From positions 124,001-188,000 of the forward strand of contig NZ_QOWJ01000003.1 of assembly GCF_003332885.2 (NCBI RefSeq): a stretch of 64,000 nucleotides of DNA, read 5' to 3'. The stretch is from Paracnuella aquatica. Lineage in GTDB: Bacteria; Bacteroidota; Bacteroidia; Chitinophagales; Chitinophagaceae. The notes under the pieces were generated by a model. The model searched no databases and was not told the origin of the DNA. It saw nothing but the letters and a program-made list of their open reading frames with translations. Position numbers and translations under genes: made by a program. Shown one piece after another: positions 33,969 to 42,190 of this stretch (positions within the stretch are counted from its first letter, which is position 1; each line of letters starts with the position of its first letter).

Positions 33969-34793
33969 TTACTCGAAAAACACTTTTACCGTTTGGTAAA
34001 ACAGGCGGTTGTGCAGCATGGTGCTGGCTTGTGTGGCTTCGTTGTAGCCGCGGAGACCAAAGAGGCCGGCGGCATTGCCTTTGTTGATGGCAATTTCCAT
34101 ATAACCGGCGCTGTTGAACAGTACCAGCTTTTCGCCCTGCGGCACATCGGCATAAGAGCCGCTGATGCGTTCGATCACTTCATCGCGTTTGAACACGATC
34201 TTAAACCGGCGCCCTTTGCGCTGCTGCTCAAACTGCTCCTGCGTAATGTTGACCACCACGTTTTCGAAGTTGTCGATAAAAATGATCTGGCCTTCGATCC
34301 AGTTTTCGCCGAGCATGGGCCGCAGCGGATTTTTTTCCTGGTACTCTGTATCGGGTATGCCAATGCGTTCCACCGGTTCGCCGTTGGCCAGTTGGGTGAT
34401 GGCTTTAGCGGCCACGTCAATACAATATAAAGTGTTCTTGATGGCCGATTTATCAAGCGGTACGCCAATCACGATGTCGGGCTTGTCTTCGAGGATCATG
34501 CTGAGCAGGCCATTGTCGGCACAGATCACATACTGATCGCGGTGAAAGGCAAACAGCAACTGGTCGGGTTTCGACTCGAATAGGTTGATGAGCACAATAT
34601 GAAAAGTGTACTCCGGAAAATTGCGGATGGCACTGCGGCACACATATGCTGCCTGCGGATAATTGAACGGCGAAAGGCTATGCGAAATATCGATGATGTT
34701 GAACTCGGGGTTGATGCGCAGCAACCTGCCCTTGACGGCGCCAACCAGGTAATCCTGGCTGCCAATGTCGGATGTAAGCGTGACTAAGGGCAT
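33969..34793 (-). CDS. SAM hydroxide adenosyltransferase (SAM-dependent chlorinase/fluorinase family)
   Basis: A 274-aa enzyme of the DUF62 family related to fluorinase and chlorinase, whose common members hydrolyse S-adenosylmethionine to adenosine and methionine. The N-terminus is diagnostic: VTLTSDIGSQDYLVGAVKG with the conserved Asp. Further motifs are IIDISHSLSPF, LLFAFHRDQYVICADNGLLS and IIFIDNFENVVVNI with the conserved Asp/Asn pair, then FNSAGYMEIAINKGNAAGL near the C-terminus. The halogen-binding insertion of the fluorinase is not seen, so it is probably the hydroxide enzyme. It is a single gene on the minus strand. It is listed here as a likely housekeeping function of SAM turnover, parallel to ahcY. 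Confidence 0.9.
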   Translation of the reverse strand: MPLVTLTSDIGSQDYLVGAVKGRLLRINPEFNIIDISHSLSPFNYPQAAYVCRSAIRNFPEYTFHIVLINLFESKPDQLLFAFHRDQYVICADNGLLSMILEDKPDIVIGVPLDKSAIKNTLYCIDVAAKAITQLANGEPVERIGIPDTEYQEKNPLRPMLGENWIEGQIIFIDNFENVVVNITQEQFEQQRKGRRFKIVFKRDEVIERISGSYADVPQGEKLVLFNSAGYMEIAINKGNAAGLFGLRGYNEATQASTMLHNRLFYQTVKVFFE

Positions 34794-34973
34794 AGATGAT
34801 ACAAAAAATTGTAGCAGTTACTGTGTGCTGGTTGCGTGCAGATTGTTCTGCAAAGATGTTTTTTTTAGTTGTAAACGCCCCGCGTTGTTGATAAGGCCCG
34901 CAAAGCGTTGCTGCAAGGCGGTTTCAGGGATTGCACAAGATTATAAGTAGTGCAACGGGCCGATGTGCCCGGT

Positions 34974-35043
34974 ATTATTGATTAATGATTATTGATGATG
35001 AGTGCGTAGTTATTTCAATAATTGTTAATCATTAATCAATAAT
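34974..35043. repeat. AT-rich inverted repeat
   Basis: ATTATTGATTAATGATTA (34974-34991) and TAATCATTAATCAATAAT (35026-35043) are exact reverse complements (18 bp), separated by 34 bp. It lies just past the end of the SDR gene (35051) and could act as a terminator or be a repeat. Confidence 0.75.
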
Positions 35044-35050
35044 CTTTCAC

Positions 35051-35860
35051 CTACTTAATCAGTTTCCCATCTTTAAAATAAAACCGGTGCACCAGCTTGT
35101 CGGCAAGGGCGGGAAAAAAGCGGTTTAAAAAAACCGTTTGCTTGCCGGTGAACGACATCACGATGCTGCGGCGTTTGTGCTCAATGGCCCGCACCACTGC
35201 TTTGGCTGCTGCTTCGGGTGTCATCATTTTTCCTTCATTCATCAGGCTTTCTGCTTCGGGCTTGCCTTCGGCGTTGAGCGCCACCTTACGGATGTTGGAG
35301 GTGACAAATCCGGGCGACACCCACATTACATGCACGTCGTGGTCTACCATTTCGGTACGCAGTGCCTCGAGCCAGCCCTGCAGGGCAAACTTGGATGCCG
35401 AGTATGCAGTGCGGCCGGGCAGGCCACGGTAACCCGCAATGGAGGAGATGCCTACAATGGTGCCCTTGCGTTGGATGATGGAATCAAGTGCAAAGCGGGT
35501 GCAATACGCAGCGCCAAAAAAGTTGACGTCCATTACCTGCCGCAATACATCGTTGGTAGAATCTTCCAACAGGGCCCGCATGGAAATGCCTGCATTGTTG
35601 ATGAGGACATCAATGCCGCCAAACATTTTGATGGTGGACTGTATAAAATGCCGGCAGTCGTTTTCTGCACTGATGTCGGCCACTACGGTGTGCAGTGGCG
35701 ATGATGGGTATTCGGATTGCAGGTGGTACAACTTATCGTGGTTGCGGCCACAGGTAGCCACCCGTGCACCTTTGGACAGGAGCAGGCCCACCAGCGCCCT
35801 GCCAATGCCATCGGAACCACCGGTAACGGCTACTACTTTATTTTCAAAAAAAGAGGACAT
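35051..35860 (-). CDS. Short-chain dehydrogenase/reductase
   Basis: A 269-aa SDR. The nucleotide-binding loop is TGGSDGIG (residues 13-20), the NNAG motif is at 88-91, the catalytic Ser is Ser139 or Ser140 (GISSIAG), and the catalytic Tyr153 and Lys157 stand in YSASK. Arg residues after the first strand (CGRNHDK) suggest NADP preference. It is of the classical size with a slightly basic, aromatic C-terminus (RFFPALADKLVHRFYFKDGK), seen in members acting on bulky or lipid substrates. It is monocistronic, and the tRNA-Lys attachment site begins 114 bp further on. Confidence 0.92.
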   Translation of the reverse strand: MSSFFENKVVAVTGGSDGIGRALVGLLLSKGARVATCGRNHDKLYHLQSEYPSSPLHTVVADISAENDCRHFIQSTIKMFGGIDVLINNAGISMRALLEDSTNDVLRQVMDVNFFGAAYCTRFALDSIIQRKGTIVGISSIAGYRGLPGRTAYSASKFALQGWLEALRTEMVDHDVHVMWVSPGFVTSNIRKVALNAEGKPEAESLMNEGKMMTPEAAAKAVVRAIEHKRRSIVMSFTGKQTVFLNRFFPALADKLVHRFYFKDGKLIK

Positions 35861-35878
35861 GACAACAAATTAGATGCG

Positions 35879-35886
35879 CAAACCTA
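35879..35886 (-). promoter_or_regulatory. Possible -7 box of the SDR gene
   Basis: Reads TAGGTTTG on the minus strand, matching TAnnTTTG, 19 nt upstream of the start at 35860. A TTTTG at 35915-35919 is too far for the usual -33 spacing. Confidence 0.4.
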
Positions 35887-35970
35887 CTTTAAAAATGCCG
35901 TTCTTTTGGTGCGGCAAAACACTTAAAAACTATTCACAATGAATGGGATGAAAAAATTATTTCAAAAAAT

Positions 35971-36002
35971 TTTGGCCTGAAAAAGGTGCCTCCCTATCTT
36001 TG
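35971..36002 (+). promoter_or_regulatory. Promoter of the left tRNA-Lys gene
   Basis: TTTG (35971-35974) and TATCTTTG (35995-36002) are separated by 20 nt and match the -33/-7 pair of Bacteroidota promoters. The start of the tRNA is 25 nt after the -7 box. Only the G of the -33 box is part of the 129-bp repeat; the copy at the right end of the island lacks TTTG at the corresponding place (GGCG). Confidence 0.75.
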
Positions 36003-36102
36003 CACTCCCAACGACGAAAACGGGATGATCTGGTAGCTCAGTTGGTAGAGCAATACACTTTTAATGTATGGGCCCTGGGTTCGAGTCCCAGCCGGATCAC
36101 TG
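35974..36102 (+). repeat. 129-bp direct repeat, left end of the island (attachment site)
   Basis: Matches 53591-53719 along its full length with one mismatch (G at 36016, A at 53633). It holds the -7 promoter box, a 24-bp spacer and the entire tRNA-Lys gene. The two copies bound the 17.5-kb island. An integrase gene begins 157 bp to the right. Confidence 0.95.
36027..36099 (+). tRNA. tRNA-Lys (anticodon TTT), left copy
   Basis: A complete cloverleaf: acceptor GATCTGG with CCGGATC, D arm GCTC/GAGC, anticodon stem ATACA/TGTAT with loop CTTTTAA (anticodon TTT), T arm CTGGG-TTCGAGT-CCCAG, discriminator A. No encoded CCA. One G-T pair in the acceptor stem. A hairpin terminator follows at 36108-36145. 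Confidence 0.98.
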
Positions 36103-36107
36103 AAGAG

Positions 36108-36145
36108 GCGCTAATGAATTGATTATCAATTTATTAGCGCTTTTT
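36108..36145 (+). terminator. Terminator of the left tRNA-Lys gene
   Basis: GCGCTAAT pairs with ATTAGCGC, extended by an inner AATTGAT/ATCAATT pairing, and ends in TTTTT. It lies just past the direct repeat, so it belongs to the island side. Confidence 0.8.
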
Positions 36146-36180
36146 GTTTTCGCCCAAAAACCCTCCAAAATACCGCTTAA

Positions 36181-36223
36181 AGGGACTTTTAAGGGACCCA
36201 CTTTCTCTTCTTCGAGGGACCCA
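36181..36223 (+). repeat. Array of AGGGAC motifs (possible integrase arm sites), left end
   Basis: AGGGAC at 36181, AGGGACCCA at 36192 and AGGGACCCA at 36215: spacings 11 and 23 bp. An array with the same order and spacing is at 53519-53561. A CCCTCCAAAATACC (36161-36174) adjacent to it recurs inverted, as GGTATTTTGGAAGGG at 53575-53589. Confidence 0.8.
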
Positions 36224-36258
36224 TTTTCAAACCTTTTTATCAGCTTAAAACTAGCGGT

Positions 36259-37458
36259 ATGTCCCAGCATTTACATGTGCTTTTCTGCCTAAACAAGGCA
36301 AAGCAAAACCAACAGCAAGTATGTCCATTAATCATTCGCCTCACCTGGAAAAAGCAACGCAAGCAAGTTGCCACAGGATTTCAACTTTCGGTTAGGGATT
36401 GGGGTAAAATTGAAAAAGGTGTTCGGTTAACCGACGAATACCATAAAACCGTTTGGGCATATATGCAGGCATTCAGGGCCAACGTGCTTAAGGTCACAAA
36501 TCAGTTAGAACTTGAAGGACGGATGGATTTTGAAACCTGTATGGAAGCTCTATTTAATCGGCGCCAGAGCTTGCCCCTAATTAAATTACTCGATCAGTTC
36601 ATCCAAGACTTCCAAAAGCGTACTGAGGTAGACCGGTCCAAAGAAACACTTAAGAAGTACAAGTGCTTAAAAGGGAAAGTGCAGGATTTTATACAACACC
36701 ATTTTCAAAAGCAGGCTGTAATAGTGGACAAGCTCGATCAACGTTTCATTATCAGATTTTCCGAATTCTTACTCATCGAACAAAGAATACAGCACAACAC
36801 CGTAGCTAAATATTGCAGAAATCTTAAACGGGTCATGAACTATGCGAAAGAACAAGGCCTTATTGACAAGCAGCCGTTCGACGCATTTAAAATGGGTTAT
36901 AAAGACATTGAACGAACCTATTTAACCTCCACTGAATTGGCTTTATTAGAGCGGAAAGCATGCGCTATTCGCCGGCTGGAAATAGTAAAGGATATGTTTT
37001 TATTTCAATGTTACACTGGACTTGCCTTTACTGATATGCAACAGCTAAAGCCGGTTCATATAATTGAAGGTGTCGATGGGAAACCCTGGCTTTATCTGAA
37101 ACGGCAAAAGACTAAATCTATTTCCATGATCCCTTTGTTGCCTCAGCCACAAAAGCTTCTGGCTAAATATGGGGTAGGGCAGGGTAAGAACCAAGGCCTT
37201 CTGCCTGTCATGAGTAATCAGAAGTTTAATGCATATCTAAAGGAGGTAGCTACCGTTTGTGGTATTGATAAAGAGCTTACCAGTCATGCCGGAAGAAGGA
37301 CATTCGCAACAACGGTAGCACTTGGAAATGGCATTTCAATAGAATCTATATCCAAGATGCTGGGTCATAAAAGCATAAGAATGACTTCTATGTATGCGTT
37401 GATTACTGATTTGAAAGTTTGTGAAGAAATGACAAAACTTGCAGAGAAGCTAGCCTGA
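36259..37458 (+). CDS. Tyrosine recombinase (site-specific integrase) of the island
   Basis: A 399-aa phage-type integrase with the domain order of Bacteroidota element integrases: an N-terminal arm-binding region (QQVCPLIIRLTWKKQRKQVATGF), a SAM-like core-binding domain (about residues 105-205) and a C-terminal catalytic domain. Catalytic residues seen: HAGRRTFA (His-x-x-Arg), a conserved His in LGHKSIRMTSMYA and nucleophile Tyr379. The first catalytic Arg, normally in TGLRxSD, is Ala here (CYTGLAFTDM), as is common in integrases of this phylum. It is the first gene of the island, 160 bp after the tRNA, the usual position of a tRNA-targeting integrase. It should cut and join the two 129-bp repeats. 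Confidence 0.93.
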   Translation: MSQHLHVLFCLNKAKQNQQQVCPLIIRLTWKKQRKQVATGFQLSVRDWGKIEKGVRLTDEYHKTVWAYMQAFRANVLKVTNQLELEGRMDFETCMEALFNRRQSLPLIKLLDQFIQDFQKRTEVDRSKETLKKYKCLKGKVQDFIQHHFQKQAVIVDKLDQRFIIRFSEFLLIEQRIQHNTVAKYCRNLKRVMNYAKEQGLIDKQPFDAFKMGYKDIERTYLTSTELALLERKACAIRRLEIVKDMFLFQCYTGLAFTDMQQLKPVHIIEGVDGKPWLYLKRQKTKSISMIPLLPQPQKLLAKYGVGQGKNQGLLPVMSNQKFNAYLKEVATVCGIDKELTSHAGRRTFATTVALGNGISIESISKMLGHKSIRMTSMYALITDLKVCEEMTKLAEKLA

Positions 37459-37467
37459 AAATGGTCG

Positions 37468-37498
37468 GCAGCTGGGCGTATTTCCTCTCCCTAGCTGC
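37468..37498 (+). terminator. Weak terminator-like hairpin after the integrase gene
   Basis: GCAGCTGGG and CCCTAGCTGC can pair with one bulged T around a loop of about 11 nt. Only a short T stretch follows (GTTCTT), so function is doubtful. Confidence 0.35.
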
Positions 37499-37648
37499 GT
37501 TCTTATTAACCCAATTTATCAAGATAACAAATTAATAAGCTTCAGCTTGACTTCGCAAAGGTTGGGGCAAGAGGGGTCCTATGCAGCAATTTCTGCTTGC
37601 AAAAAGGTGAAACTTAGTCAGGTGGTGGTGAAGCCCTGGACCCACCGT

Positions 37649-38620
37649 TTACCCGCCTCTCTTGACCTTCAACAGTCTTTCCAAAGCTTGCCTTCCCCTT
37701 ATTTCGCCTAAAAGCAATGAACGGACGTTGGCTAGCGTTTCTGGAATCTTCAGTTTAGCAAACTTAGCCATTGCTTTGAAATGCAGCTTGGGTATGATCT
37801 CGTCATGTAATTGCTGAAGAACCTCTATCCAACGTTCTTCCCTGTTTGATTTGCCTAAAAAACGAATCCTGCCAATCAACTTAGGATATTGCTCGTATAG
37901 ATAGCTTCTCAGCTTATAATCTGGCTCTTTGATTCGATCTAATAAATGGAATTGCTTCCTTGTTTTGATCATCCCAGCTTCTTCTGCCTTCCTTTTCATA
38001 TTACAGGCAAGCGTTGTGCTGCAGTTAAGTGCAGCACCAATTCCAGCATTGCTAACACCGAAGTAGGGCAAATTTGAATGAGATAGTCTATTGGATTGTT
38101 TGGCAACGCCACCATATGTCGTTGCGGTCCTGGACTTTCTCTTTGCGTCTTTTTCAGCGCTGTGAAACTGGCCGATTACGATCGCTGAGATCAGCACACC
38201 GTAAACAAAAACCTTAATATTATTGAGATTGAATGCATTAAAGATTACACCTTGTCGGTTGTTTATTTTATGAATCAGGCGGATATAGTGAAAACCACGA
38301 ATGAAATAATATCCTGATGCAGGATTATATCCGACCCAATTTAATGCACGTAGCTTTTCAATATGCTTGTCGAATGTTCTATCGTCCTTTAACCTGAGGT
38401 CCGCTCTTATTTGTTTAAGTGCGGGTGATGTAATATGCATCTTGCCGTCGCTGTACATTTTCATGTGCAGGAACAGGTCAAATGACTTAATAAGCCCATT
38501 TGACTGTGCGAAACGGCATAATTCCACTGGCACCACCAGTTGAGGGTGTCTTAGGAATTCAGGGGTTGCGGTCTTTTTATCCCCACTGTTTAAGCAATTA
38601 TATGTAGCATCAAAAGGCAA
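37649..38620 (-). CDS. Unknown protein with two winged-helix-like regions
   Basis: A 323-aa protein. Two stretches look like winged helix-turn-helix units: SPALKQIRADLRLKDDRTFDKHIEKLRALNWVGYN (broken as SPALKQIRADLRLKDD and TFDKHIEKLRALNW) and VSNAGIGAALNCSTTLACNM followed by KRKAEEAGMIK. A strand-rich link between them contains a short hydrophobic segment (FVYGVLISAIVIG). The C-terminal third is basic and helical. This resembles replication-initiator or regulatory proteins of small mobile elements, but no family is recognised. It is the only left-side island gene on the minus strand, divergent from the defence genes, and could regulate them or the island. Confidence 0.6.
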   Translation of the reverse strand: MPFDATYNCLNSGDKKTATPEFLRHPQLVVPVELCRFAQSNGLIKSFDLFLHMKMYSDGKMHITSPALKQIRADLRLKDDRTFDKHIEKLRALNWVGYNPASGYYFIRGFHYIRLIHKINNRQGVIFNAFNLNNIKVFVYGVLISAIVIGQFHSAEKDAKRKSRTATTYGGVAKQSNRLSHSNLPYFGVSNAGIGAALNCSTTLACNMKRKAEEAGMIKTRKQFHLLDRIKEPDYKLRSYLYEQYPKLIGRIRFLGKSNREERWIEVLQQLHDEIIPKLHFKAMAKFAKLKIPETLANVRSLLLGEIRGRQALERLLKVKRGG

Positions 38621-38887
38621 TAACCTTAGGTTTAATTGATAAACGAATGACTTGGAAACGGGAGTTTCTGTTTAGTTTATCTATAAAATGCTACTGGGAA
38701 TGTTTGCTGGGAGCTATTATTAGTATGCTGGGAAAGCTAGGGCGAATTTACTAAATATTCAGTTACGAAGGCTAAATAGTAATGCATGAATTGATTTTAT
38801 CTGATAATAATCAATAATCCTTAATTTGATGAGGTTATTAGAAACACGTCCTTGTTTTGTACATTGCTCGCCATAACTAACTGAAGA

Positions 38888-40375
38888 ATGCAGAAATTGA
38901 CCCTTGGTAAATTAGAACAATACCTAGCGAAAGCGGCTTGGATCCTAAAGGGGCCGGTAGACGCTGCTGATTTCAAGGTTTTCATCTTCCCGCTCCTTTT
39001 CTTCAAACGTATTTCAGACGTATATGATGAAGAATTCCAACAAGCATTGGATGAATCGGGAAATGACGTGGATTATGCAAGTCTAGCCGAATTACACCGG
39101 TTTGTAATTCCTTCCGGCAGCCACTGGAATAATGTACGGGAGGTAACAGTAAACGTAGGCCAATCGCTGCAAAATGCTTTCCGGTCTATTGAAAAGGCCA
39201 ACCCAGACTTGCTGTACGGCATTTTTGGTGATGCTCCCTGGACAAACAAAGAAAAGCTCCCTGACTCGCTATTGATTAACCTAATTGAACACTTTTCTCA
39301 ATACAGCCTTTCTAATTCAGCGGTTGAGCCGGACATATTAGGTCAGGCATATGAATACTTGATCAAGCAATTTGCCGATTTAACCAACAAGAAGGCTGGG
39401 GAATTCTATACGCCAAGATCCGTTGTGCACTTGCTGGGACTTTTGATTGACGCACAAGAAGGAGAGGCTATTTATGATCCTGCTTGCGGCACTGGCGGTA
39501 TGCTGCTTGAGTGTATAGATCATCTAAAGGAGGCGGGTAAAGACTTTCGGACCCTTAAGATGTTCGGACAAGAGAAAAACCTTACAACGTCTACGATTGC
39601 CAGAATGAACATGTTTTTACATGGCATCGAGGATTTTCAGATTGTGCGTGGCGATACTTTACGCAACCCTGCATTTCTCCACAATGACCGTCTTAGGCAG
39701 TTTGACTGTGTTATAGCTAACCCTCCCTTTTCATTAAAAGAGTGGGGAATTGAGGCATGGACGGCTGATCCTTACGGACGAAACTTTGCAGGAGTGCCAC
39801 CGGCCGGCAATGCAGACATGGCTTGGGTGCAGCACATGATCCGATCTATGAAACCTGATACAGGCCGGATGGCAGTTGTATTGCCACACGGTGCCTTATT
39901 TCGCAAGGGCGCAGAGGGAAAGATCAGGGAGCATTTGATCAGACAGGATTTACTCGAAGCTGTCATCGGCCTGGGGCCTAACATCTTTTACGGTACCGGC
40001 TTGGCAGCATGTGTAATGGTATTCCGGTCGCGAAAAGAAGAAGTTAGAAAGGGCCATGTACTATTTATTGATGCTTCCGGCCAGGTTCGAGTGGGACGTG
40101 CACAAAACTATCTGGAAAAGCAGCATGTAGATCAGATATTTCAATGGTATAAGGAGGGTTTTGATGTCACAAATCATTGTAAGCTTGTTCCACTTAATGA
40201 AATTGAAGTAAAAGACTTCAATCTGAATATTCCTCTTTACATAGAAAAACAAGCCGAGGACAATCTTCCTACCATGGAAGATGCACTTGCTCAACTAGAG
40301 CAGGCTGCTAAAGAAGCCTGGAAGGCAGAAGATCGCTTTAAGACACTTTTGAGAGAATTCAAACTAATAAACTAG
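38888..40375 (+). CDS. HsdM-like type I DNA methyltransferase subunit, first copy
   Basis: A 495-aa modification subunit of a type I restriction-modification system. The N-terminal domain (LGKLEQYLAKAAWILKGPVD... FIFPLLFFKRISDVYDEE) is the HsdM_N helical region. The methyltransferase core has the SAM-binding YDPACGTGGMLLE (about residue 196) and the catalytic NPPFSLKEW motif (about 277), giving N6-adenine methylation. It is followed after 7 nt by the DUF262 gene and, three genes later, by a second hsdM about half identical by eye. Both are intact. Its own S and R subunits are absent, so it may use the S subunit downstream or serve the DUF262 pair. The first gene of the defence block. Confidence 0.93.
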   Translation: MQKLTLGKLEQYLAKAAWILKGPVDAADFKVFIFPLLFFKRISDVYDEEFQQALDESGNDVDYASLAELHRFVIPSGSHWNNVREVTVNVGQSLQNAFRSIEKANPDLLYGIFGDAPWTNKEKLPDSLLINLIEHFSQYSLSNSAVEPDILGQAYEYLIKQFADLTNKKAGEFYTPRSVVHLLGLLIDAQEGEAIYDPACGTGGMLLECIDHLKEAGKDFRTLKMFGQEKNLTTSTIARMNMFLHGIEDFQIVRGDTLRNPAFLHNDRLRQFDCVIANPPFSLKEWGIEAWTADPYGRNFAGVPPAGNADMAWVQHMIRSMKPDTGRMAVVLPHGALFRKGAEGKIREHLIRQDLLEAVIGLGPNIFYGTGLAACVMVFRSRKEEVRKGHVLFIDASGQVRVGRAQNYLEKQHVDQIFQWYKEGFDVTNHCKLVPLNEIEVKDFNLNIPLYIEKQAEDNLPTMEDALAQLEQAAKEAWKAEDRFKTLLREFKLIN

Positions 40376-40382
40376 AACTAAC

Positions 40383-42158
40383 ATGGCTTATCAAATTCCC
40401 ATTACAATAAAAGAGGCTATAAATGCCATCCAGAAACGTAAATATGTACTGCCTTCCATACAGCGGGAGTTTGTCTGGGGTGCAGATCAAATCGAAACGT
40501 TGTTTGATTCCATCATGCGGGATTACCCAATCAGCACGTTTCTCTTCTGGAATGTGCAGAAGCAAAAGATTAAAGACTTTCAATTCTACGAGTTTCTAAA
40601 AGACTACCACGAAAAGAACCAGCGACACAACAAAAAGGCTGACTTGCCTGACGAAGAAGATGTCATTGCAGTTCTTGATGGCCAGCAACGCCTCACTTCC
40701 ATCTATATCGGCCTGAAGGGTTCCTATGCAGAAAAGCTTCCTTATTACAAATGGGACAGCCCGCATGCTTTTCCAAAGAAGAAGCTTTACTTGAACTTAC
40801 TTTCTCCATCCAACGATCTAGAGATGGAATATGATTTTCAATTCTTAACAGATGGTGAAGTGAATTCGAAGTTGGGATTTTGGTTTCCTGTTGGTGAGAT
40901 ATTAGAGTTTAAGGATTTAAATCAGTCGTGGATGTACCTTATGAAGAATGGATTAATAGATGCTTCCAAATATGATCAGAACCAAATTGAATTTGCTTCC
41001 AACGCACTAACAACACTCTTCAACGTTGTTCACCAAAAAGGCACATTAAGTTATTACCTGGAACAGGGCGAAGAGTTAGATAAAGTATTGCAGATATTTA
41101 TTCGAATCAACAGTGGTGGTACGAAGCTCAGTTATTCCGACCTCTTGCTATCAATTGCAACTGCACAATGGGCCGAACTTGATGCAAGAGAGGTTATCCA
41201 CGGTTTTGTTGATGAAATCAATACCATTGGTTCGGGCTTTTCTTTCAATAAGGATTTTGTCCTGAAATCGTGTCTTGTGCTTGGTGACTTCAATGACATC
41301 AAGTTTAAAGTGGACAACTTTAGTCGTGAAAACATGCTTAAGATTGAAAGCAGTTGGCCGGCTATTTCTGGCGCCATTCGTAATGCGATTAAACTGATTG
41401 CCCGTTTTGGTTTCAACAGGGATAATCTTACGACTTCAAATGCAGTAATTCCGATCGCCTATTACTTATATAAGAATAACCACGACGAAACTTATCTGTC
41501 AAGTTCTCATGCAGCGGAGGACCGCCGCAGAGTGAAAGAATGGCTATTAAGGGTAATTCTTAAAAAGACCTTTGGCGGTACGCCTGATAACATCTATCCG
41601 GTGCTGCGTAGGTTAGTGAATGAGAACATCGGCGCATTCCCATTAGAAAGGATAATAGATCAGTACAGAGGACATGTAAAAAGCATAATCTTTACAGTGG
41701 ACGACATTGATAATTTACTCAATGTGCAGTATGGAAGTGCATTCGCTTTTGCTGCATTGTCGCTTTTGTACGATGGGTTGAACATGACCTTTCAATACCA
41801 CCAAGACCACATTCATCCGAAATCATTCTTCACCAACAAGAAGCTGAGAATGGAAGGCATTGAGGAAGAACAGTACGACATTTATTATAGGCACTTCAAC
41901 ACCTTGGCAAACCTTCAGCTGATTGAAGCGGTCGAGAATGTAGAAAAGAGCGCAACACCGATAAAGGATTGGCTGAACAAGAATTGTTCGAATGTAACTG
42001 TGCTGGCGAATTATAAGGCTCAACACTTCATTCCATTAGATCTCTCATTGGACTTGAAGGGATTCCCGGAGTTTATCGAAAAGCGTAAGCAGTTAATAAG
42101 GGAAAGGTTTCAGGCAATACTGAATATTGAGAATGTATCTGCGCCAGAATTTGTATAA
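40383..42158 (+). CDS. DUF262/DUF1524 protein (GmrSD-like nuclease)
   Basis: A 591-aa protein with an N-terminal DUF262 domain and a C-terminal DUF1524/HNH-like domain. DUF262 is shown by YVLPSIQREFVW (residues 21-32) and DGQQRLTS (99-106), the ParB-like nucleotide-binding motif. The C-terminus has HQDHIHPKSFF (about residue 473) and FNTLANLQLIE, the HNH-type residues with conserved His and Asn. In the known GmrS/GmrD system these two parts cleave modified DNA with NTP; related proteins occur in other defence loci. It follows hsdM at 7 nt and precedes the coiled-coil protein at 32 nt. Its target may be modified DNA that the neighbouring methylases do not protect. Confidence 0.85.
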   Translation: MAYQIPITIKEAINAIQKRKYVLPSIQREFVWGADQIETLFDSIMRDYPISTFLFWNVQKQKIKDFQFYEFLKDYHEKNQRHNKKADLPDEEDVIAVLDGQQRLTSIYIGLKGSYAEKLPYYKWDSPHAFPKKKLYLNLLSPSNDLEMEYDFQFLTDGEVNSKLGFWFPVGEILEFKDLNQSWMYLMKNGLIDASKYDQNQIEFASNALTTLFNVVHQKGTLSYYLEQGEELDKVLQIFIRINSGGTKLSYSDLLLSIATAQWAELDAREVIHGFVDEINTIGSGFSFNKDFVLKSCLVLGDFNDIKFKVDNFSRENMLKIESSWPAISGAIRNAIKLIARFGFNRDNLTTSNAVIPIAYYLYKNNHDETYLSSSHAAEDRRRVKEWLLRVILKKTFGGTPDNIYPVLRRLVNENIGAFPLERIIDQYRGHVKSIIFTVDDIDNLLNVQYGSAFAFAALSLLYDGLNMTFQYHQDHIHPKSFFTNKKLRMEGIEEEQYDIYYRHFNTLANLQLIEAVENVEKSATPIKDWLNKNCSNVTVLANYKAQHFIPLDLSLDLKGFPEFIEKRKQLIRERFQAILNIENVSAPEFV

Positions 42159-42190
42159 AACAGATATTGAATATTCAATCATAAGCAACT

